Source: Pseudorhizobium xiangyangii (lineage in GTDB: Bacteria > Pseudomonadota > Alphaproteobacteria > Rhizobiales > Rhizobiaceae). From it: a stretch of DNA of 64,000 nt. The position numbers and the translations under genes are program-made. Under the pieces are notes generated by a model that saw only the letters and a list, made by a program, of their open reading frames with translations, ran no database searches and was not told the origin of the DNA. The stretch spans positions 186,001-250,000 of the forward strand of contig NZ_JAJAWH010000001.1 of assembly GCF_020531965.1 (NCBI RefSeq), in the 5' to 3' direction. Positions 1-9,195 of this stretch are shown here, in pieces (the first letter of the stretch is position 1; every line of letters begins with the position of its first letter).

Positions 1-825
1 GCAGGCACCGCCCAGGAGTGCCGCCGCCGATCCAATCAACAGGCTTCCGACGCCGTTCATCACGCCGATCGTCGCCAGATCAACGCCGCTATCGACGAGA
101 AACGGCCCGATCATCCCCATCGCCATCTTCTGGGCGATCACGAAAGCCGCGGCGGCAACCAGGCCTCGCCGCAGTTGCGGTCGACGCAGGGCGGCGGCGA
201 GCGATGGCACGTGCTCGCGCGTTTCATCCGGCATCCGGCTGGCAACACCGGAGAGGAAGGGGATGCCGAGAAGGACGAGGACCGCGGCCATCGTCCAGAT
301 GGCAACCTGCCAGCCGGAGGTGCCGACGAGATAGAGGAAAAGCCCGCCTCCCAAAGCGGAACCGAGATAGGCTCCCCCCACCTGCGCGGCATTCCCCCAA
401 CCATGGTGGCGTTGCGCAAGGCTCTGCACCGCAAAACCGTCGCAGGCGATGTCCACCGTCGATGCTGCGAAGGCGATAATCGTCAGCAACCCGAGAATGG
501 GCAGGGCATTGGCCGGATCGAGCGCTCCGGCCAGAACAAGGCCGGCCACGGACGCCAGTCCGCCGGCCAGCACGATGACGCCCGATCGGTTGCGCCCCTT
601 GGCCGGCAAGCGGTAGCGCTCCACCGCAGGTGCCCAGAGGAACTTGAACACCCAGGGCAGAGCAATAAGCGAGACGAGCCCGATCATGTCGAGCGGAACG
701 CCCGCCTCGCGCATCACCGCCGGCAGGCCGCTCCAGGTGATGCCGCCGATAACGCTCTGGGCGACATAGAGCCCGGCGATGCCCGTCAGGAGCACCGCCG
801 GCGTTGGTTGCTGCACGGACGACAT
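1..825 (-). CDS. RhtX/FptX-type MFS siderophore transporter (3' end cut off)
   Basis: The N-terminal 275 residues are visible; the gene runs off the left edge. The protein starts MSSVQQPTPAVLLTGIAGLY and is a succession of hydrophobic helices with short charged loops, typical of the major facilitator superfamily. The segment GLPAVMREAGVPLDMIGL followed by PWVFKFLWAPAVERY resembles the AmpG/RhtX/FptX branch of inner-membrane permeases that move ferric siderophores into the cytoplasm. Its ATG overlaps the stop of the upstream TonB-dependent receptor (TGATG at 823-827), so the two are translationally coupled. The pairing of outer-membrane receptor and single-subunit permease supports siderophore import. 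The exact siderophore cannot be told. Confidence 0.8.
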   Translation of the reverse strand, partial: MSSVQQPTPAVLLTGIAGLYVAQSVIGGITWSGLPAVMREAGVPLDMIGLVSLIALPWVFKFLWAPAVERYRLPAKGRNRSGVIVLAGGLASVAGLVLAGALDPANALPILGLLTIIAFAASTVDIACDGFAVQSLAQRHHGWGNAAQVGGAYLGSALGGGLFLYLVGTSGWQVAIWTMAAVLVLLGIPFLSGVASRMPDETREHVPSLAAALRRPQLRRGLVAAAAFVIAQKMAMGMIGPFLVDSGVDLATIGVMNGVGSLLIGSAAALLGGAC

Positions 826-2912
826 CAGAAGCGGTAACGCAAGCTGCCGTAGATCGTGCGGCCTTCGTCCCAATAGCAGGATCCGGCCGAGCAAATCGGC
901 TTCTGCGTGTCGAACAGGTTCTTCGCATTCACCTGTAGTGACAACCCTTCGAGGTCCGGATTGCGGTAGCCGAAGTCGTAGGAGAGAGCGGCATCCACGA
1001 AGACGCGGCTGTCATTCTCGAAGCTGTTCTGGTCATCGCCATAGCTGTCTCCCACATAGCGGACACCTGCCCCGAGACCGAGCCCCTGGAGCGGGCCGGA
1101 TTCGACGAGGTAGTGCCCCCAGAGGGAGGCGATGTGATTGGGCGTCGCCGACAGCTCGTTGCCCTCGGTCCCCAGGCCGCCCTTGCGAATCTTCATGCGC
1201 TGGTAGGTGTAGGATGCAATCAGGCTGAAGCCGTTGTCGAAGGAGGCGTTTGCCTCCAGCTCGACGCCTCGGGAATTGAGGTCGCGGACAACCTGCTTGT
1301 TGATCCCGGCTGACGTATCGAAGACGATGCCATCATCCTGATCGATATCGAAGAATGCGGCGCTCAGGACGGCATTGGAATCCGGGATCTCGTATTTCAC
1401 CCCGATTTCCTTCTGCCGACCGATCGTCGGATCTGCGACACGGCTCACCGTGGAGCTCGGGTCGTCGTAGACGAAACCGATGTTCGGCGAGAACGATGTC
1501 GAATAGCTGGCATAGGGGATCAGACCGATCTCCGTGCGATAGGAAAGACCGATGCGGCCCGAGAAGCCCTCATCCTTCTGGTTGCTCTCGGCAAAAGCAA
1601 AGTCGACAGCATCGGTATCGGTCCAATCGTACCGCGCGCTTCCGAACACTGTGAGATTATCCCATTCCATCTGATCATGGAGATAGATGCCCAGGAGGTT
1701 CGTCTTCTGGCTACCGATGAAGGGGGGCGGAGCACTTTGCACGTCCGCCAGATCAAAGGCGAAGGCGCTATAGGCGTTGTAGTCGGACCATCCGTAGTCG
1801 ATGCCCGCTATCGCTGTATGGCTGACGGCGCCCGTGTCGAATTCGAACTGCGCCATCGTGTCGATCGCGAGATTTTTCAGGTCTTCCTTGTAGTGGCCCC
1901 AGTCGCGGACCGCCGGGATCCCGCTAAGCCCGCTATACTGCAAGTCGGCGTCAACCTCGCTGTACCGCAGATTTTGTCGCAGCGTGACGACGTCGTTCAA
2001 CCTGTGCTCGAACTCGTAACCGATCCGACCTTGGCTCTGGTCGAAATCGTTCCAGTCCGGATCGCCACCGTAGATATCCGTGACCTCACCGTAGACCGGC
2101 TGGTAGAAGAAGGCCGTGCCACCGGTGCGCGCCTTCGAATACTCGCCGAGAACAGTAAGCTTGGTGTCCTCGTCAGGCTTCCACGTGAATGCGGGCGCGA
2201 GGTACAGCTTGTCGTCAGGATAGCCGGAAAGCTCGGTGTCGCTCTTCCGCCCCATCGCTGTGAAGCGGTAGAGCAGCGATTCGTCTTCGTTTGCCGGGCC
2301 GGAAAGATCCACCCCCGCCTGGTATCGGTTATCCTGGCCGATCCCCACCTCGACTTCGCGGAACGGCACGTCCTTGGGACGCTTCGTCACCATGTTGACG
2401 ATACCGCCGGCGCCGCTCACGCCGTAGAGCGCTGACGACGGCCCCTTGAGAATGGTTATGCCCTCAAGGCCATAGGGTTCCGCGCGAAACCAGGCCGATG
2501 GCCCGTTCACCTGCTTCAGGCCGTCCCGGAACATGCCGGTATAATGCGTTGGAAAGCCGCGCAGGAAGAACGCGTCGTAGCGGGTGTCGAAGCCGAACGT
2601 ATTCGGATTGGCACCGGCGGTATAGGTCAACGCCTCGTTCAGCGTGCGCGGACGCTGGTCCTCGATCTGGTCCTGAGTCACGACCGAGACCGCCTGCGGA
2701 AGCCTCACCAGCGGCGTATCCGTCTTCGTGCCGATCCGGTCGGTCTTCCCCACATAACCATCCTGGACGAGGATATCATCGCTCTCGGCCTCGATGGTGA
2801 TCGTCTCGAGAACCGTTTCCTCTTGCGCCAGCGCACCGGGCGCTTGAAGGACGAGCGAAACTCCCGCCAGAAGCACGAGCCTCTGGCGCCAAAGCCTTGA
2901 TCGGACAGACAT
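825..2912 (-). CDS. TonB-dependent siderophore receptor
   Basis: A 695-residue outer-membrane receptor. A signal peptide covers residues 1-29 (cleavage after GALA), a TonB-box-like stretch TITIEA lies near residue 37, and a plug domain follows with LPQAVSVVTQDQIEDQRPRT and ITILKGPSSALYGVSGAGG. The remainder is a beta-barrel ending in RYRF with the terminal aromatic residue required for outer-membrane assembly. The family (FhuE/FpvA/FoxA-like) takes up hydroxamate or mixed ferric siderophores with energy from TonB. The downstream MFS permease is coupled to it. A TTGA-N9-TCAA box about 45-60 bases upstream fits iron control by RirA. The ligand is not deducible. Confidence 0.92.
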   Translation of the reverse strand: MSVRSRLWRQRLVLLAGVSLVLQAPGALAQEETVLETITIEAESDDILVQDGYVGKTDRIGTKTDTPLVRLPQAVSVVTQDQIEDQRPRTLNEALTYTAGANPNTFGFDTRYDAFFLRGFPTHYTGMFRDGLKQVNGPSAWFRAEPYGLEGITILKGPSSALYGVSGAGGIVNMVTKRPKDVPFREVEVGIGQDNRYQAGVDLSGPANEDESLLYRFTAMGRKSDTELSGYPDDKLYLAPAFTWKPDEDTKLTVLGEYSKARTGGTAFFYQPVYGEVTDIYGGDPDWNDFDQSQGRIGYEFEHRLNDVVTLRQNLRYSEVDADLQYSGLSGIPAVRDWGHYKEDLKNLAIDTMAQFEFDTGAVSHTAIAGIDYGWSDYNAYSAFAFDLADVQSAPPPFIGSQKTNLLGIYLHDQMEWDNLTVFGSARYDWTDTDAVDFAFAESNQKDEGFSGRIGLSYRTEIGLIPYASYSTSFSPNIGFVYDDPSSTVSRVADPTIGRQKEIGVKYEIPDSNAVLSAAFFDIDQDDGIVFDTSAGINKQVVRDLNSRGVELEANASFDNGFSLIASYTYQRMKIRKGGLGTEGNELSATPNHIASLWGHYLVESGPLQGLGLGAGVRYVGDSYGDDQNSFENDSRVFVDAALSYDFGYRNPDLEGLSLQVNAKNLFDTQKPICSAGSCYWDEGRTIYGSLRYRF

Positions 2913-2955
2913 AATTCATCCCCAAAAATGATATTGCCTGTTGGAATTCCCAAAT

Positions 2956-2972
2956 TTGATTGAAAGGGTCAA
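2956..2972. promoter_or_regulatory. Candidate RirA iron-responsive operator
   Basis: TTGA-N9-TCAA lies 44-60 bases upstream of the siderophore receptor start. It matches the TGA-N9-TCA iron-responsive-operator pattern described for RirA in rhizobia. A TGA-N9-TCA match could occur by chance in a 218-base gap at a few percent; the extra T/A pair makes chance less likely. The rest of 2913-3130 shows nothing else recognisable. Confidence 0.45.
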
Positions 2973-3130
2973 GTATTCAGGGAACACTTAGCCAGAGGCA
3001 TGCAAATCCACAACACCGGTCGTTTCATCGGATAGGGAAATCTCGCTTGCCGCCCCCGCCGGCCACCGCGACTTTCGCATCATTCACCAAAGCCGAATGC
3101 CATGGGCCGCTTTGAGCGTCCGTGCCGGCT

Positions 3131-3568
3131 TCAGCGTGCGATGCGTGTCGAAAGTATGAGGGATGAAAGGGTACGGTCCACTCCGTCGATGGCCCCTATT
3201 TCATCGATAAGCTGATCCAGTTCCGAGATGGATGGAGCAGCAATCATGGCGACGAGGTCATAAGAGCCGCTGACGGAATGAAGGGTCGTTACGGCCTGCA
3301 GCTTGCCGAGCGAAGAGGTCACCTGAGCCAGAGCCTTGGGCGCGATGGTGATCAGGATATGCGCCCGGATCAAGCTGGAAGCGTACTCATCCGACAACCT
3401 CACGCCGTAACCGGTGATCACCCCTTCCCTTTCGAGCCGCTCCAGCCGAGCCTGCACAGTGGTCCTGGACAAGGATAGCTTCTTTGCCAACGTCGCCACG
3501 GGCAGTCGCGCGTTCTCTCCCAGCAACGCGAGCAGTTCTCTGTCCTTCACCGTAAGCTGCATGCCCAT
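3131..3568 (-). CDS. Lrp/AsnC-family transcriptional regulator
   Basis: 145 residues. The N-terminal winged helix covers roughly residues 5-60 (LPVATLAKKLSLSRTTVQAR), followed by the RAM/AsnC ligand-binding domain (SVSGSYDLVAMI) to the end. Proteins of this family sense amino acids and commonly control a divergent gene; here the neighbour is the lysine dehydrogenase-type gene starting 130 bases away. That makes lysine or a lysine catabolite the natural effector guess. The dyad at 3589-3607 lies just upstream of this start and could serve autoregulation and control of the neighbour. Start is the first of two close ATGs (3568 and 3562). Confidence 0.9.
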   Translation of the reverse strand: MGMQLTVKDRELLALLGENARLPVATLAKKLSLSRTTVQARLERLEREGVITGYGVRLSDEYASSLIRAHILITIAPKALAQVTSSLGKLQAVTTLHSVSGSYDLVAMIAAPSISELDQLIDEIGAIDGVDRTLSSLILSTRIAR

Positions 3569-3588
3569 CCCATCGATATGCCTAGATC

Positions 3589-3607
3589 TGTGGTCGATAT
3601 GATCACA
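3589..3607. promoter_or_regulatory. Imperfect dyad between lrp-type gene and lysine dehydrogenase gene
   Basis: TGTGGTC-GATAT-GATCACA is an inverted repeat with 6 of 7 arm positions complementary, 21 bases upstream of the Lrp-type start and about 90 bases upstream of the divergent dehydrogenase start. Size and position suit an Lrp-family operator. A possible -10-like TATAAATATCCTATAGT stretch sits nearer the dehydrogenase gene (about 3665-3681). Confidence 0.4.
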
Positions 3608-3698
3608 TCGGTACCTCTATATGTCACTTTCGACGCTTCAGATCACCCGCCAGCCGTTTATCCTTATAAATATCCTATAGTCAAAGGCGGAGACGGAC

Positions 3699-4802
3699 AT
3701 GAAGGAAATCTTGGTAATCGGTGCCGGCAAGATCGGCGGAGCCATAGCACTGATGCTGGCGGAAACGGGTGACTATAAAGTCGTCATCGCCGACCGAAGC
3801 GAGGAGCAACTGGCCAAGATCGAACGGCATTCGGCTATCACGACAGCGGCCATCGATATTGCAGACCGCGACGCGCTGATCGAGGGACTCAGCGGCAAGT
3901 TCGCAGTATTGTCCGCAGCACCGTTCAACCTCACTGGCAGCATCGCCGAAGCTGCTCTCAAAGCCGGTGTTCATTATCTCGACCTTACGGAAGACGTAGC
4001 GACCACCAAGCTGGTTGAGCAGCTGGCGCAAGGCGCAAACACCGCTTTCATCCCCCAGTGCGGTCTCGCACCCGGCTTTATCTCGATCGTCGCAAACGAC
4101 CTCGCCAAGCGGTTTGATTCTCTCGACAGCGTCCGCATGCGCGTTGGCGCATTGCCGCAGTACCCGTCCAACGCCTTGAACTACAATCTGACCTGGAGCA
4201 CCGACGGTCTCATCAACGAGTACATCGAGCCTTGCGAAGCGATCGTCGAAGGCAAGCTCATCACTGTGCCGGCCATGGAGGAACGCGAGGAATTTTCGCT
4301 CGATGGCGTGACCTATGAGGCGTTCAACACGTCCGGTGGCTTAGGTACGCTCGCCAAGACGCTGGAAGGCCGCGTGCGAACGATGAACTATCGGACGATC
4401 CGCTATCCGGGCCATCAGGCGATCATCAAGGCCTTGCTGAACGATCTCAACCTGAAAAACCGCCGTGACGTGCTCAAGGATCTTTTCGAAAACGCACTTC
4501 CCGCGACCATGCAGGATGTCGTCGTCGTCTTCGTAACCGTTTGCGGCTGGAAGGACGGCCGCTACATGCAGGAGACTTACGCCAACAAGGTCTACGCCCG
4601 TGTTGTGTCAGGTCGGAAGATGAGCGCAATCCAGATCACGACGGCTGCGGGAATTGCCACCGTGCTCGACCTCCTGGCAAACGGCAAGCTCCCTGCGAAG
4701 GGCTTCGTCCGGCAGGAAGAAATCGCCTTGGCCGATTTCCTCAGCAACCGTTTCGGCCGCGTATACGATCCGGAAGCACTGCGTCTGAAGGAAGCCGTCT
4801 AA
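3699..4802 (+). CDS. L-lysine 6-dehydrogenase / saccharopine dehydrogenase-family protein
   Basis: 367 residues. An N-terminal Rossmann fold has the dinucleotide motif GAGKIGG at residues 8-14, and a C-terminal saccharopine-dehydrogenase-like catalytic domain follows. The family includes saccharopine dehydrogenases and the NAD-dependent lysine 6-dehydrogenase known biochemically from Agrobacterium and Geobacillus, which is about this size and yields aminoadipate semialdehyde (as its cyclic imine) and ammonia. The absence of a lysine-ketoglutarate reductase nearby and the presence of every later enzyme in the adjacent operon favour lysine 6-dehydrogenase over saccharopine dehydrogenase. GGAG precedes the ATG. 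The gene is divergent from an Lrp regulator and converges with the downstream operon. Confidence 0.78.
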   Translation: MKEILVIGAGKIGGAIALMLAETGDYKVVIADRSEEQLAKIERHSAITTAAIDIADRDALIEGLSGKFAVLSAAPFNLTGSIAEAALKAGVHYLDLTEDVATTKLVEQLAQGANTAFIPQCGLAPGFISIVANDLAKRFDSLDSVRMRVGALPQYPSNALNYNLTWSTDGLINEYIEPCEAIVEGKLITVPAMEEREEFSLDGVTYEAFNTSGGLGTLAKTLEGRVRTMNYRTIRYPGHQAIIKALLNDLNLKNRRDVLKDLFENALPATMQDVVVVFVTVCGWKDGRYMQETYANKVYARVVSGRKMSAIQITTAAGIATVLDLLANGKLPAKGFVRQEEIALADFLSNRFGRVYDPEALRLKEAV

Positions 4803-4822
4803 GGTTTCCAAGCCACAGGAAA

Positions 4823-4847
4823 GCGCTCGGCGAGTACCGCCGGGCGC
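4823..4847. terminator. Hairpin between convergent genes
   Basis: GCGCTCGGCG-AGTAC-CGCCGGGCGC forms a 10-bp stem with one T-G wobble and a 5-base loop in the 80-base gap between two convergent stop codons. No clear T-run follows on either strand, so it may act weakly or bidirectionally. Confidence 0.5.
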
Positions 4848-4882
4848 TGACGATACCGGGACCATACTGGGAACGGAGACTT

Positions 4883-7800
4883 TTAGGCGGTGAGCTGGTT
4901 GATGATCACCAGCGGATGACGGATCAGGCTTCCTTCGATAGCCTTCACCTGCGAGCGGCAGGAATAGCCCGTCGCCATCAACACCTCATCATTGGCCGCC
5001 GACCCGACAATCGCTTTCCAGCTCATCGCATAGAGCTTCTCGGACATCGCCCGGTTGGAAACTTCATGTCCAAACGTCCCCGCCATGCCGCAACATCCCG
5101 TGTCAGGCGTGGTCAGGCTGATCCCGAGGTGATCGAAAACCACTGTCCATTGCTTCGCCAAAGCGGGAGCATTGCTTCGTTCGGTACAGTGCCCCAGCAA
5201 TTTGAAAGCGTGCCGCGGCGCATGTTTTGAAACCGCCAAGTGCTGCAGGTTGCGGCTCAGCCACTCCTGTGGAAGCAGCACCTCGACCGTTCCGGATGGC
5301 TGATCCGGCGTTCGATACTCGCTCCGGTAGGTCATTGTCATGGACGGGTCTATCCCGACCAGTGTCACCCCAAGGGCCGAGATCTCATTCAGATAGCGCG
5401 ATTGTTTTTCAGCGACTTGCCCGAACTTCTTCAGGTACCCATGGACATGCAGTGGCTTGCCGTTGCCCAACTCCGCCGCGATGTAGGGCCTGAATCCCAT
5501 CCGCCTCGCAAGCTCCATGCCGGAAGCCACGGCAGCGGGCTCAAAGTGAGCGGTGAACATGTCTGCGACGAAGACGACAACCTTCGCCCGCTCCTCAGGC
5601 GACAACCTGCCGATCGTTTCAAGCGTCGCCTCGCCCGCCGAAAACGGACCGATTTCTTCCTTCAGGTTACGTTTTGGGAGTTTTGGCAGGGCAGTGAGGC
5701 CAAAGGCCCGCACCAGTGACCTTCCGGCGGTCGTCGATACAGCGAGGTTATAGATTGGCCTGAGACGCACCATGAGCGGCAGAAGCGTCTCGATAGACCC
5801 GACCATGGAATGCTTGAGGGGGCGAAGATAGCGGCCGTAGTAAAGCTCATAGAATTTGGCGCGAAATGCCGGGACGCTCACCTTGACGGGACACTGACCG
5901 GCGCAGGCTTTGCACGCGAGGCAATTGTCCATGGCGGCGCGCACCTCGTGGGAGAAGTCGCTCCGGTTCCTTGGATCGAGAGAGTTGAGCGCCCGCCTGA
6001 TAGCGGCCGGCAGCGGGCTTGCATGGCGATGCCGTTTCGCCACTTCCCGCGGATCTACACCGAGTTCCGCGAGCTGTCGCAGCCATTCACGCATCAATGA
6101 TGCTCGCCCTTTCGGCGAGTATCGGCGATCACGTGTTGCCTTGAAAGACGGGCACATCGGGCTTGTCTCGTCGAAGTCGAAACATGCGCCGTTCCCATTG
6201 CAATATGCCGCGTTGTCGAACGCTGCTCGTATATCGTTGCCCAATACGCGATCGAAGCTGCCGCGCGTCGGCACCTCATCGATTTTGAGCAGCGAGGAGC
6301 CTTCCGGCGCGGCAATCTTGCCGGGGTTCATCCGGTTCCATGGGTCGAACGCCCGCTTGATCTGCTGGAGGCTGGGATACACTGGCCCGAAGAACTCCGG
6401 CACATACTCGGAGCGCACGCCTTTGCCATGCTCCCCCCAGAGAACACCTCCGTATTTCCGGGTCAGGGCAACGACAGCATCCGAGATTTTCCGGACCAGC
6501 GGCTCGTGGTCGGCGCGCGTCAGGTCCAGTGCCGGACGTACATGCAGGACGCCCACGTCCACATGCCCGAACATGCCATAAGAAAGGCCCTCGTTGTCGA
6601 GAAGGCTACGGAATTCGCGGATATAAGCCGCCAGATTTTCCGGCGGGACTGCGGTGTCCTCGACGAAGGGAACGGGGCGCACCGACCCTTCGACATTCCC
6701 GAGAAGACCAACCGCACGCTTCCGCATTGTCCAGATCGCGTCGATATCGGCCTTGTTGCTCGTGGTCGTGTACCCGAGGTGGCGCGCCGTATGGCTCGCG
6801 TCCAGCGTCGACGTGACTTCTTCCAGCTTGCGAGCCAGCCCCTCTGCATCGTCCGCCAGGACCTCGACGATATTTATTCCGTTCGCAGGAGCGTTGCCCT
6901 CATCGGGGAAGAAGCCCGCGATCCCCGTCCAGACGATATCGCCTTTGGCGAGAGACAGGACTTTCTCATCGATGGTCTCGACGGAGGCCACCTTCAGGTC
7001 GACGAGAGCCCTCGCATCCTCAAGAGCTGTGTTGAAGTCACCGTACCGTATATTGATAAGCGCGGCGTATTTCGGGATCGGCAGCAGGTTCAACTCTGCT
7101 TCCGCGATGAACGCGAGAGTGCCCTCCGATCCGCACAGCACCGCATTGATGTCGAACCTGCCATCTTCACGGATGACGTGGGCGAGGTCGTAACCTGTCA
7201 TATACCGATTGAGATTGGGAAAGACTGCCTTGATCTCGCTCTGCTTCTCCCGGACGATCTTTTCAACGGTTCGGAAGACGGCTCCGACGCTGTCCTCACG
7301 CTTGAGCTGTCCCGCGAGTTCCTCCTTATCCAGGGGGCGTGACCACCAGTCGGTACCGTCGCTGAGAACGGCACGCAGGCCCAGAACGTGGTTGGAGGTC
7401 TTGCCGTAAATGCAGGAGCCCTGACCGCAAGCATCCGTCGAGATCATCCCGCCGATCGTAGCGCGATTTGACGTCGACAGTTCCGGTGCGAAAAAGAGGC
7501 CGTAGGGCTCGAGCGCACGGTTCAACTGATCCTTGACAACTCCGGCCTCCACGCGGGCGACACGCCGGACCGGGTCGATATCGAGGATCCTGTTCATGTG
7601 TCGCGAACAGTCGACCACAAAACCGGACGTGAGCGACTGACCATTCGTCCCGGTCCCGCCACCGCGAGGCGCTATCGCGACATTCCTGAAAGCAGGTTCA
7701 TTCAAGACCGTGCCGATAACCACGAGATCATCGACGCCCCTCGGAAAGAGGATGCCTAGAGGTTCAACCTGATAAATCGAGTTGTCGGTGGCAAAGACCG

Positions 7801-7915
7801 TGCGGGAGGCTTTGCGGGTTTCGATGTCGCCCTCGAACCCGACCTCGACCAGCCGCTCGACAAAGCCGGGCGGCTGGAGGGTTGACTGCGTACTGGTATT
7901 TAACCGCGGGATCAT
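4883..7915 (-). CDS. YdiJ-type D-2-hydroxyglutarate dehydrogenase (FAD and Fe-S protein)
   Basis: 1010 residues, close to E. coli YdiJ (about 1018). The N-terminal half is a PCMH-type FAD domain with RGGGTGTNG at residues 84-92, followed by a vanillyl-alcohol-oxidase-type C-terminal domain ending near NPGKIAAP. The rest is a ferredoxin-like module with cysteine clusters CNGNGACFDFDETSPMCPSF and CLACKACAGQCPVK, then a CCG-domain tail (TGCCGMAGTFG). Such fusions oxidise D-2-hydroxyglutarate or related 2-hydroxyacids to the oxoacid. It is the last gene of the hglS operon, 34 bases after the aminotransferase. In this setting it would turn the D-2-hydroxyglutarate made by HglS into 2-oxoglutarate. 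Confidence 0.85.
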   Translation of the reverse strand: MIPRLNTSTQSTLQPPGFVERLVEVGFEGDIETRKASRTVFATDNSIYQVEPLGILFPRGVDDLVVIGTVLNEPAFRNVAIAPRGGGTGTNGQSLTSGFVVDCSRHMNRILDIDPVRRVARVEAGVVKDQLNRALEPYGLFFAPELSTSNRATIGGMISTDACGQGSCIYGKTSNHVLGLRAVLSDGTDWWSRPLDKEELAGQLKREDSVGAVFRTVEKIVREKQSEIKAVFPNLNRYMTGYDLAHVIREDGRFDINAVLCGSEGTLAFIAEAELNLLPIPKYAALINIRYGDFNTALEDARALVDLKVASVETIDEKVLSLAKGDIVWTGIAGFFPDEGNAPANGINIVEVLADDAEGLARKLEEVTSTLDASHTARHLGYTTTSNKADIDAIWTMRKRAVGLLGNVEGSVRPVPFVEDTAVPPENLAAYIREFRSLLDNEGLSYGMFGHVDVGVLHVRPALDLTRADHEPLVRKISDAVVALTRKYGGVLWGEHGKGVRSEYVPEFFGPVYPSLQQIKRAFDPWNRMNPGKIAAPEGSSLLKIDEVPTRGSFDRVLGNDIRAAFDNAAYCNGNGACFDFDETSPMCPSFKATRDRRYSPKGRASLMREWLRQLAELGVDPREVAKRHRHASPLPAAIRRALNSLDPRNRSDFSHEVRAAMDNCLACKACAGQCPVKVSVPAFRAKFYELYYGRYLRPLKHSMVGSIETLLPLMVRLRPIYNLAVSTTAGRSLVRAFGLTALPKLPKRNLKEEIGPFSAGEATLETIGRLSPEERAKVVVFVADMFTAHFEPAAVASGMELARRMGFRPYIAAELGNGKPLHVHGYLKKFGQVAEKQSRYLNEISALGVTLVGIDPSMTMTYRSEYRTPDQPSGTVEVLLPQEWLSRNLQHLAVSKHAPRHAFKLLGHCTERSNAPALAKQWTVVFDHLGISLTTPDTGCCGMAGTFGHEVSNRAMSEKLYAMSWKAIVGSAANDEVLMATGYSCRSQVKAIEGSLIRHPLVIINQLTA

Positions 7916-7949
7916 GGAGAGCCTTGCTCAACTCCGCAAAGGCACGCGA

Positions 7950-9188
7950 TCAGCGTAAAGCCTCGCAGGCGCGTGCGATGCGGTTCAGCGCTTCGATAAG
8001 CTCCACCTCCGCCGTTGCATAGGAGATCCTGAAGAACGGAGACAACCCGAACGCCGAACCGGGAACAACCGCAACATGCGCCTCTTCCAGAAGGTAGTCG
8101 GTAAAGTCGGCATCGGTGTCGATCTTTCGTCCCTTGGGAGTTGTCTTTCCCAGGACGCCAGCGCAGTTCGCAAACGTGTAGAACGCGCCTTCCGGGACGC
8201 GGCACTCTATGCCGTCGATGGCGTTGAGTCCGTTCACGACAAGATCACGGCGCTTGCGGAAGCTCAGCTGACGACCCTCCAGGAAATCCTGCGGCCCGTT
8301 CAATGCCTCGACAGAGGCCGCCTGGCTGACAGAAGACGGGCACGAGGTGGCCTGGCTCTGGATGACCGCCATGGCCTTGATCAAAGCCTTGGGACCACCT
8401 GCATAGCCGATGCGCCAGCCTGTCATGGCGTACGCTTTGGACACGCCGTTGATGGTGAGTGACCGCTCTTTCAGCCGTGGTTCGATTGCGACGGGCGTAA
8501 CGAAGTCAAAATCGTCGTACACGATGTGCTCGTACATATCGTCCACCATCAGCCAGACATGCGGATGGCGCATCAGGACGTCCAGCAGAGGACGATAGTC
8601 ATCGGTGCTGTATGCGGCACCTGACGGGTTTGAAGGCGAGTTGAGAAGCAGCCAGCGGGTCTTCGGAGTGACCGCCTTCTCAAGCTGCTCGGCGGTCAGG
8701 CGGAAACCCGCATCCGCGTCGCACGGAATGAGTACTGCCTTGCCACCGCAGATCTCGACGATGTCGGAGTACGACGTCCAGTACGGCGTCGGGATGATGA
8801 CTTCGTCGCCCGGGTCGAGTGTTGCCATGAAGGCATTGAACAGGATCTGCTTGGCACCCGTTGCGACCGTGACTTCGTCGATCGCGTAGTCGATCCCATT
8901 CTCGCGGCGAAATTTTTCGACAACCGCCTTCTTCAAGGCGGGCGTTCCGTCCAGTGCCGTGTACTTGGTATCGCCGGCATCTATGGCGGCTTTCGCAGCG
9001 TCCTTGATATTCTGCGGCGTATCGAAATCGGGTTCACCAGCCCCGAGAATGATGATCGGCAGGCCATCTCGCTTCATGGCAGCAGCGCGAGCGCCGATCT
9101 GTACAATCCTGGATACGCCGACGGCCGCAATGCGCGACGCAGGTTTGAACTGCGCCGCTTCGACCTTGGTGTTGATGGTCATGGTCAC
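7950..9188 (-). CDS. Class I PLP-dependent aminotransferase, probably 2-aminoadipate transaminase
   Basis: 412 residues of the fold-type I aspartate/aromatic aminotransferase family. Seen are GAGEPDFDTP (residues 50-59), NSPSNPSG (183-190), the D/Y region VDDMYEHIVYD, the Schiff-base lysine K251 in NGVSKAYAMTGW, and the C-terminal arginine motif FRISYA. Substrate choice within this family is not predictable from motifs. Its place between an aminoadipate-semialdehyde dehydrogenase gene (7 bases upstream) and a D-2-hydroxyglutarate dehydrogenase gene (34 bases downstream) points to conversion of 2-aminoadipate to 2-oxoadipate with 2-oxoglutarate as acceptor. A general aspartate or aromatic aminotransferase remains possible. 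Confidence 0.85.
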   Translation of the reverse strand: MTMTINTKVEAAQFKPASRIAAVGVSRIVQIGARAAAMKRDGLPIIILGAGEPDFDTPQNIKDAAKAAIDAGDTKYTALDGTPALKKAVVEKFRRENGIDYAIDEVTVATGAKQILFNAFMATLDPGDEVIIPTPYWTSYSDIVEICGGKAVLIPCDADAGFRLTAEQLEKAVTPKTRWLLLNSPSNPSGAAYSTDDYRPLLDVLMRHPHVWLMVDDMYEHIVYDDFDFVTPVAIEPRLKERSLTINGVSKAYAMTGWRIGYAGGPKALIKAMAVIQSQATSCPSSVSQAASVEALNGPQDFLEGRQLSFRKRRDLVVNGLNAIDGIECRVPEGAFYTFANCAGVLGKTTPKGRKIDTDADFTDYLLEEAHVAVVPGSAFGLSPFFRISYATAEVELIEALNRIARACEALR

Positions 9189-9195
9189 AACCGCC

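Noticed and set aside
224..928. Minus-strand frame of 234 codons at the left end
   Set aside because: Out of frame with the MFS transporter that runs 825 to 1 and is clearly hydrophobic and conserved; this frame is Arg/Gly-rich.
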